Shown piece after piece: positions 6,928-9,585 of a stretch of 9,585 nucleotides of DNA. Source of the DNA: a bacterium (GTDB lineage: Bacteria; UBP7; UBA6624); NCBI GenBank assembly GCA_014384545.1, contig JACNFQ010000034.1:1-9585 (forward strand), in the 5' to 3' direction. The notes beneath the pieces are model-generated. The model was not told the DNA's origin. It ran no database searches and saw nothing but the letters and a program-made list of their open reading frames with translations. The translations under genes and the position numbers were made by a program. Position 1 is the stretch's first letter; each line of letters starts with the position of its first letter.

Positions 6928-7280
6928 GGATCAGCAAAGAGTTTATTGAAGGGGACCGGTTGTTGTCGTTGATGGGCGAACCGAATCGCTTCAAGATTCT
7001 TTCGCTCCTCCACAAAGAGCTCGTTCTTTGTGTCTCTGATGTGGCAAAGAGAGTTGACCTGTCCGTTGCCAATACGAGCCACCATTTGCAGGTGATGGAA
7101 GAAGAGGGTTTGGTTTCGTGTGAGCCTGATGGCAGGTGTCGCCTTTACAGGATTGTCCATCCCTTGGTAGGAGATATTCTCCAAAGGGCAACGACTCCCT
7201 CCCGTCTCCATCTCCCCGACACGTTTCCAAAGGGTGGCGGTTCTATCCCGTCGCCGTATCGGGGGAGGGATGGAACCTAA
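6924..7280 (+). CDS. ArsR/SmtB-family winged-helix transcriptional regulator
   Basis: A 118-residue DNA-binding protein starting at GTG 6924 in a GTGA overlap with the membrane protein gene. LMGEPNRFKILSLL (16-29), CVSDVAKRVDLSVANTSHHL (36-55) and VMEEEGLVSCEPDGRCRLYR (57-76) form the helix-turn-helix and wing typical of ArsR proteins. C36 falls where SmtB/ArsR members have the cysteine of the ELCV(C/G)D motif, but the second cysteine of the ArsR-type CVC is serine here. Two further cysteines sit in or near the wing (C66, C72). The alpha-5 metal site of SmtB is not evident. The signal may be a metal, a thiol-reactive or redox cue, or something else. The tail after residue 90 (TTPSRLHLPDTFPKGG onward) is low in helix-forming character and unrecognised. 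Its TAA directly abuts the nadC stop. It probably represses its own cassette and perhaps nadA. Confidence 0.9.
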   Translation: MRISKEFIEGDRLLSLMGEPNRFKILSLLHKELVLCVSDVAKRVDLSVANTSHHLQVMEEEGLVSCEPDGRCRLYRIVHPLVGDILQRATTPSRLHLPDTFPKGGGSIPSPYRGRDGT

Positions 7281-8120
7281 TCAGGATGTGCTAGAGAAAG
7301 GCTCTATCTGAAAAGAGAGGTCAATCGGTGGTGCCGAAGAGGTAAGTGCTCCTGACGAAATGCCATCAGGACCCAGAGCAGCCCATCGACGGAGGGACGC
7401 CCGTTGCACCCCTCCAGAGAGTTCCACATACACACCTTTCTCTTGGGCAAGTCGAATCCCTTCAGCCAAGTTCTCCTCGTCCCAGTCATCAAGCATGACC
7501 CGTTTGATCTCCAAATCCAACGCTTCAATCAGTTCCTCCACCGTTTCTACTTCCACTTCGATATCGACACCAGGATGAACTTCCCTAATCGCCCAAACAG
7601 CGGCTGTTATTCCCCCGACAAGACGGTGGTGGTTTTCCTTGAGCAAGACCATTTCTCCCAAGTCGTTTCGGTGGTTGACACCCCCCCCAGCTAGGACGGC
7701 GTCCTTGTCCAACCAGCGCAATCCAGGAGCTGTCTTTCTCGTATCAAGCAACTCCACACTTGGATCGTTCATCTCTTCCACCCATTGAGCCGTGCGGGTG
7801 GCGATCCCACACGCTCGCCCAAGTAGGTTCATCGCTACGCGTTCCCCTGAAAGCAACGCAGGAGCTAAGGCAATGACTTCCAATACAGTATCCCCACACT
7901 GAAAAGCATCTCCCTCACCAAGCCCTCCAGCTTGGACAGAACGGTCTAGGAGCGAGAATACTTGGGTGGCCCCACGCATTCCACTCGCGCGCCCTCCCTC
8001 CTTTGCCACCACACGCCCCCGTGCCTTCTCCTCCAGCCCCAAAGGCTGAGTCGTGATGTCACCAAAAGCACCATCCTCAGCTAGGAATGTCGCCAGCAAT
8101 GCTTGGAGATTCGGTTTCAG
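7281..8120 (-). CDS. nadC: Nicotinate-nucleotide pyrophosphorylase (quinolinate phosphoribosyltransferase) NadC
   Basis: NadC converts quinolinate and PRPP into nicotinate mononucleotide, CO2 and pyrophosphate, the step after NadA. From the CTG at 8118-8120 the protein has 279 residues, normal for the family. Conserved blocks are AEDGAFGDITT (14-24), LLDTRKTAPGLR (124-135), AGGGVNHRNDLGEMVLLKEN (144-163), IEVEVET (187-193), VMLDD (208-212), VELSGGV (232-238) and ISSGALTSSAPPIDLS (254-269). The usual ALTHS histidine is serine here. A conventional start would be TTG 8099, which has no ribosome binding site and truncates the first helix. The CTG at 8120 overlaps the folK stop as CTGA, is preceded by GAGGGGG with a 7-base spacer, and restores MKPNLQALLATFLAED, which aligns with the Thermotoga enzyme's start. 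nadC is the last gene of the glyA-folK-nadC run, and its stop touches that of the convergent arsR-type gene. Confidence 0.96.
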   Translation of the reverse strand: MKPNLQALLATFLAEDGAFGDITTQPLGLEEKARGRVVAKEGGRASGMRGATQVFSLLDRSVQAGGLGEGDAFQCGDTVLEVIALAPALLSGERVAMNLLGRACGIATRTAQWVEEMNDPSVELLDTRKTAPGLRWLDKDAVLAGGGVNHRNDLGEMVLLKENHHRLVGGITAAVWAIREVHPGVDIEVEVETVEELIEALDLEIKRVMLDDWDEENLAEGIRLAQEKGVYVELSGGVQRASLRRWAALGPDGISSGALTSSAPPIDLSFQIEPFSSTS

Positions 8121-8566
8121 AACTTGACCCCCTCATCAACCCGTGCTTTGACCTCTTCTAAAAAGGGAGCCAAATAGGGGCGGTCTAGACTGGGGTGGGG
8201 TAAGGTCAAATGGGGCATACAATGAACGAGATCATCAAAGAGTAAGATGTCAATGTCCAAGGTGCGGGCTCCCTTTTCTTCTTCCTCCTTATCTCTTCGA
8301 CCCGCCTGCCACTCCGTTTCACGAATAAGGTCCAACAGAGCCAGAACGGGTTGTGCAGTCCTAATCTGAATCACTTGATTTAGGTAGTATGGTTGCTCTT
8401 TCACGGGGCCCCAAGGTGGGGTCTCTAAGACCGCACTTTCCCAAACAACAGTGCATCTAGGCCAATTCGAAATCGTCACCAACGCTCCTTGGAGAGAATC
8501 TAAGCGATCCCCTAAATTCGCCCCGAGGCCTAGGAAAGCGTTGTGTATAGGGGGAAGGATTGACAT
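8117..8566 (-). CDS. folK: 2-amino-4-hydroxy-6-hydroxymethyldihydropteridine pyrophosphokinase FolK
   Basis: FolK transfers pyrophosphate from ATP to 6-hydroxymethyl-7,8-dihydropterin in folate synthesis. The 149-residue length is typical. FLGLGANLGDRLDSL (11-25) is the N-terminal strand and loop, ETPPWGP (48-54) and YYLNQV (60-65) form the pterin-side signature, and RTLDIDILLF (101-110) carries the magnesium-binding aspartates D104 and D106. LPHPSLDRPYLAPFLEEV (122-139) matches the C-terminal HPxxxxRxFVLxPLxEI block. The loop before the RTLDID motif is unusually acidic (KEEEEKGA) and lacks the common RWGP. It starts at ATG 8566, 37 bases inside the end of glyA, with AAAGGAAG at 8577-8584 as a possible, rather distant ribosome binding site. 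Pairing with glyA is sensible, since serine hydroxymethyltransferase uses the folate made through FolK. Confidence 0.96.
   Translation of the reverse strand: MSILPPIHNAFLGLGANLGDRLDSLQGALVTISNWPRCTVVWESAVLETPPWGPVKEQPYYLNQVIQIRTAQPVLALLDLIRETEWQAGRRDKEEEEKGARTLDIDILLFDDLVHCMPHLTLPHPSLDRPYLAPFLEEVKARVDEGVKF
8121..8134 (-). promoter_or_regulatory. Ribosome binding site deciding the CTG start of nadC
   Basis: On the minus strand GAGGGGG (complement of 8128-8134) is followed by the 7-base spacer TCAAGTT and then CTG at 8120-8118. The site lies in the last codons of folK. No comparable purine-rich sequence precedes the TTG at 8099, so this element favours CTG as the true initiation codon. Confidence 0.5.
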
Positions 8567-9585
8567 AGACTCTTGACTTCCTTTAGGGTGTTCTCTCCAG
8601 AGCCTTGGAGTGCATCAGAAATAAAGCGAGCAATCTGCTCCATCTCTTTCTCACCCATGCCCCTGCTCGTCACCGCAGCAGTCCCTAACCGAATTCCACT
8701 CGTCACAAAGGGGCTTTCTGGATCATAGGGTATGGTGTTTTTGTTGACTGTAATGCCGACATCTCCCAGTTGAGCTTCTGCCACTTTGCCCGTCAGCCCC
8801 CAAGGACGAAGATCACAAGAAAAGAGATGGTTGTCCGTGCCTCCAGAAACGATGTCCAATCCCTCTCTTTCTAGATGATACGCGAGTCGTTGAGCATTCA
8901 GAATGACTTGGTCAATATAGGAAGAGAACTCGGGCTTCATAGCTAAATGGAAAGCGACACCCTTTCCTGCAATCACATGCATCAAGGGGCCACCTTGAAG
9001 CCCAGGAAAAAGTGCCTTATCAATCCGCCTAGCAACATCCTCATTATCAGAAAGAATCAGCCCCCCTCTGGGTCCTCGCAGTGTCTTGTGGGTTGTCGAT
9101 GTGGCGACATCACAGTGGGGAAAGGGAGAGGGATGGCGTCCTGTCGCCACCAAACCTGCAATATGGGCAATATCAGCCAAGAGGAAAGCACCTACATCCT
9201 TAGCGATTCGCCCAAACGCTTCAAAATCTACGATTCGACTGTAGTTGCTATACCCACAAACAATAAGGTCCGGAGATTCTTCATGAGCAATCCTAGCGAC
9301 ACGATCCATATCTAGAATGCCACTCTCTCTTTCAACCTGATAATTGCTGATTTCGTAAAGTTGTCCCACCAATGAAACGGGGTGCCCATGGGAGAGATGC
9401 CCCCCATGGGGCAAAGCCATACTTAGGATTCGATCTCCAGGATTAATCAGAGCCGAATAGACAGCTTGATTTGCTTGGGTTCCTGAATGAGGCTGAACAT
9501 TAGCAAAACGACACTCAAATAGAGAACACGCTCTCTCAATGGACAACCGCTCTGCTTGATCCACCACATCACACCCACCATAGTA
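8530..9585 (-). CDS. glyA: Serine hydroxymethyltransferase GlyA, 5'-truncated by window edge
   Basis: GlyA interconverts serine and glycine, charging tetrahydrofolate with a one-carbon unit, with pyridoxal phosphate as cofactor. The visible 351 residues begin YYGGCDVVDQAERL, the start of a family signature, so about 60 N-terminal residues lie beyond the right edge; a GTG at 9565-9567 is an internal valine, not the start. Conserved blocks are ANVQPHSGTQAN, HGGHLSHGHPVS, LLADIAHIAGLV and STTHKTLRGPRGG, whose lysine (codon 9085-9087) carries the cofactor. Then come LFPGLQGGPLMHVIAGK, SGGTDNH, ITVNKNTIPYDP and SGIRLGTAAVTSRGM. The C-terminus (FPLYTTLS) is of normal length. It is the first gene visible of the glyA-folK-nadC operon, whose promoter is outside the window. 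Function is secure. Confidence 0.98.
   Translation of the reverse strand, partial: YYGGCDVVDQAERLSIERACSLFECRFANVQPHSGTQANQAVYSALINPGDRILSMALPHGGHLSHGHPVSLVGQLYEISNYQVERESGILDMDRVARIAHEESPDLIVCGYSNYSRIVDFEAFGRIAKDVGAFLLADIAHIAGLVATGRHPSPFPHCDVATSTTHKTLRGPRGGLILSDNEDVARRIDKALFPGLQGGPLMHVIAGKGVAFHLAMKPEFSSYIDQVILNAQRLAYHLEREGLDIVSGGTDNHLFSCDLRPWGLTGKVAEAQLGDVGITVNKNTIPYDPESPFVTSGIRLGTAAVTSRGMGEKEMEQIARFISDALQGSGENTLKEVKSLCQSFPLYTTLS

Noticed and set aside
6417-7211. Long minus-strand open frame of 264 codons opposite the DUF456-like and arsR-type genes
   Set aside because: It is wholly antisense to two recognisable genes, has low-complexity composition, no family resemblance and would leave the ArsR motifs unexplained.
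7292-7306. Small hairpin TAGAG-AAAGG-CTCTA near the end of nadC, considered as a terminator
   Set aside because: The stem is only 5 bp, lies inside the nadC coding region and has no T tract.
9565-9567. GTG as the start of glyA
   Set aside because: The frame continues to the window edge with YYGGCDV, part of the conserved GlyA signature, so the real start is outside.

Overview
The window is compact bacterial DNA of roughly balanced base composition. Almost every base is coding: the longest stretch without a gene is about 80 bp. Shine-Dalgarno-like GGAG, AGGA or GAGG sequences precede several starts, and six of the seven co-directional gene junctions have or allow a 4-base NTGA overlap. The conserved genes (glyA, folK, nadC, nadA, a SpoU-type methyltransferase) are clearly bacterial. 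I cannot name the phylum from sequence alone. No tRNA, rRNA, CRISPR array, insertion sequence or integrase was seen.

Left part (1-4787, plus strand): a tightly overlapping four-gene run. It begins with the 3' portion of a large protein resembling the C-terminal region of YprA/Hrq1-type superfamily 2 helicases. Next comes an apparently exported von Willebrand factor A (vWA) protein with beta-sandwich-like N-terminal sequence. Third is a 656-residue membrane protein with an extracytoplasmic vWA domain carrying a full MIDAS, beta-rich segments, one transmembrane helix and a cytoplasmic tail that looks like a degenerate FHA domain. Last is a 90-residue coiled-coil protein with a single membrane helix. 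These genes probably act together, perhaps as a membrane-spanning complex. The combination does not match any system I know and is the most novel part of the window.

Middle and right part (4788-9585): housekeeping genes, mostly on the minus strand. glyA (5' end outside the window), folK and nadC form one operon, and nadA plus a SpoU-family RNA methyltransferase form another. NadA makes quinolinate and NadC converts it to nicotinate mononucleotide. No nadB (aspartate oxidase) is in view. Between nadC and nadA, on the plus strand, sits a two-gene cassette: a DUF456-like membrane protein and an ArsR-type winged-helix regulator. nadA and the cassette diverge from a 35-bp gap flanked by a 9-bp inverted repeat, which could be an operator.

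Two genes, nadC and the methyltransferase, appear to start at CTG codons inside CTGA overlaps. The case for nadC is good (Shine-Dalgarno sequence, spacing, family N-terminus). For the methyltransferase it is weaker.
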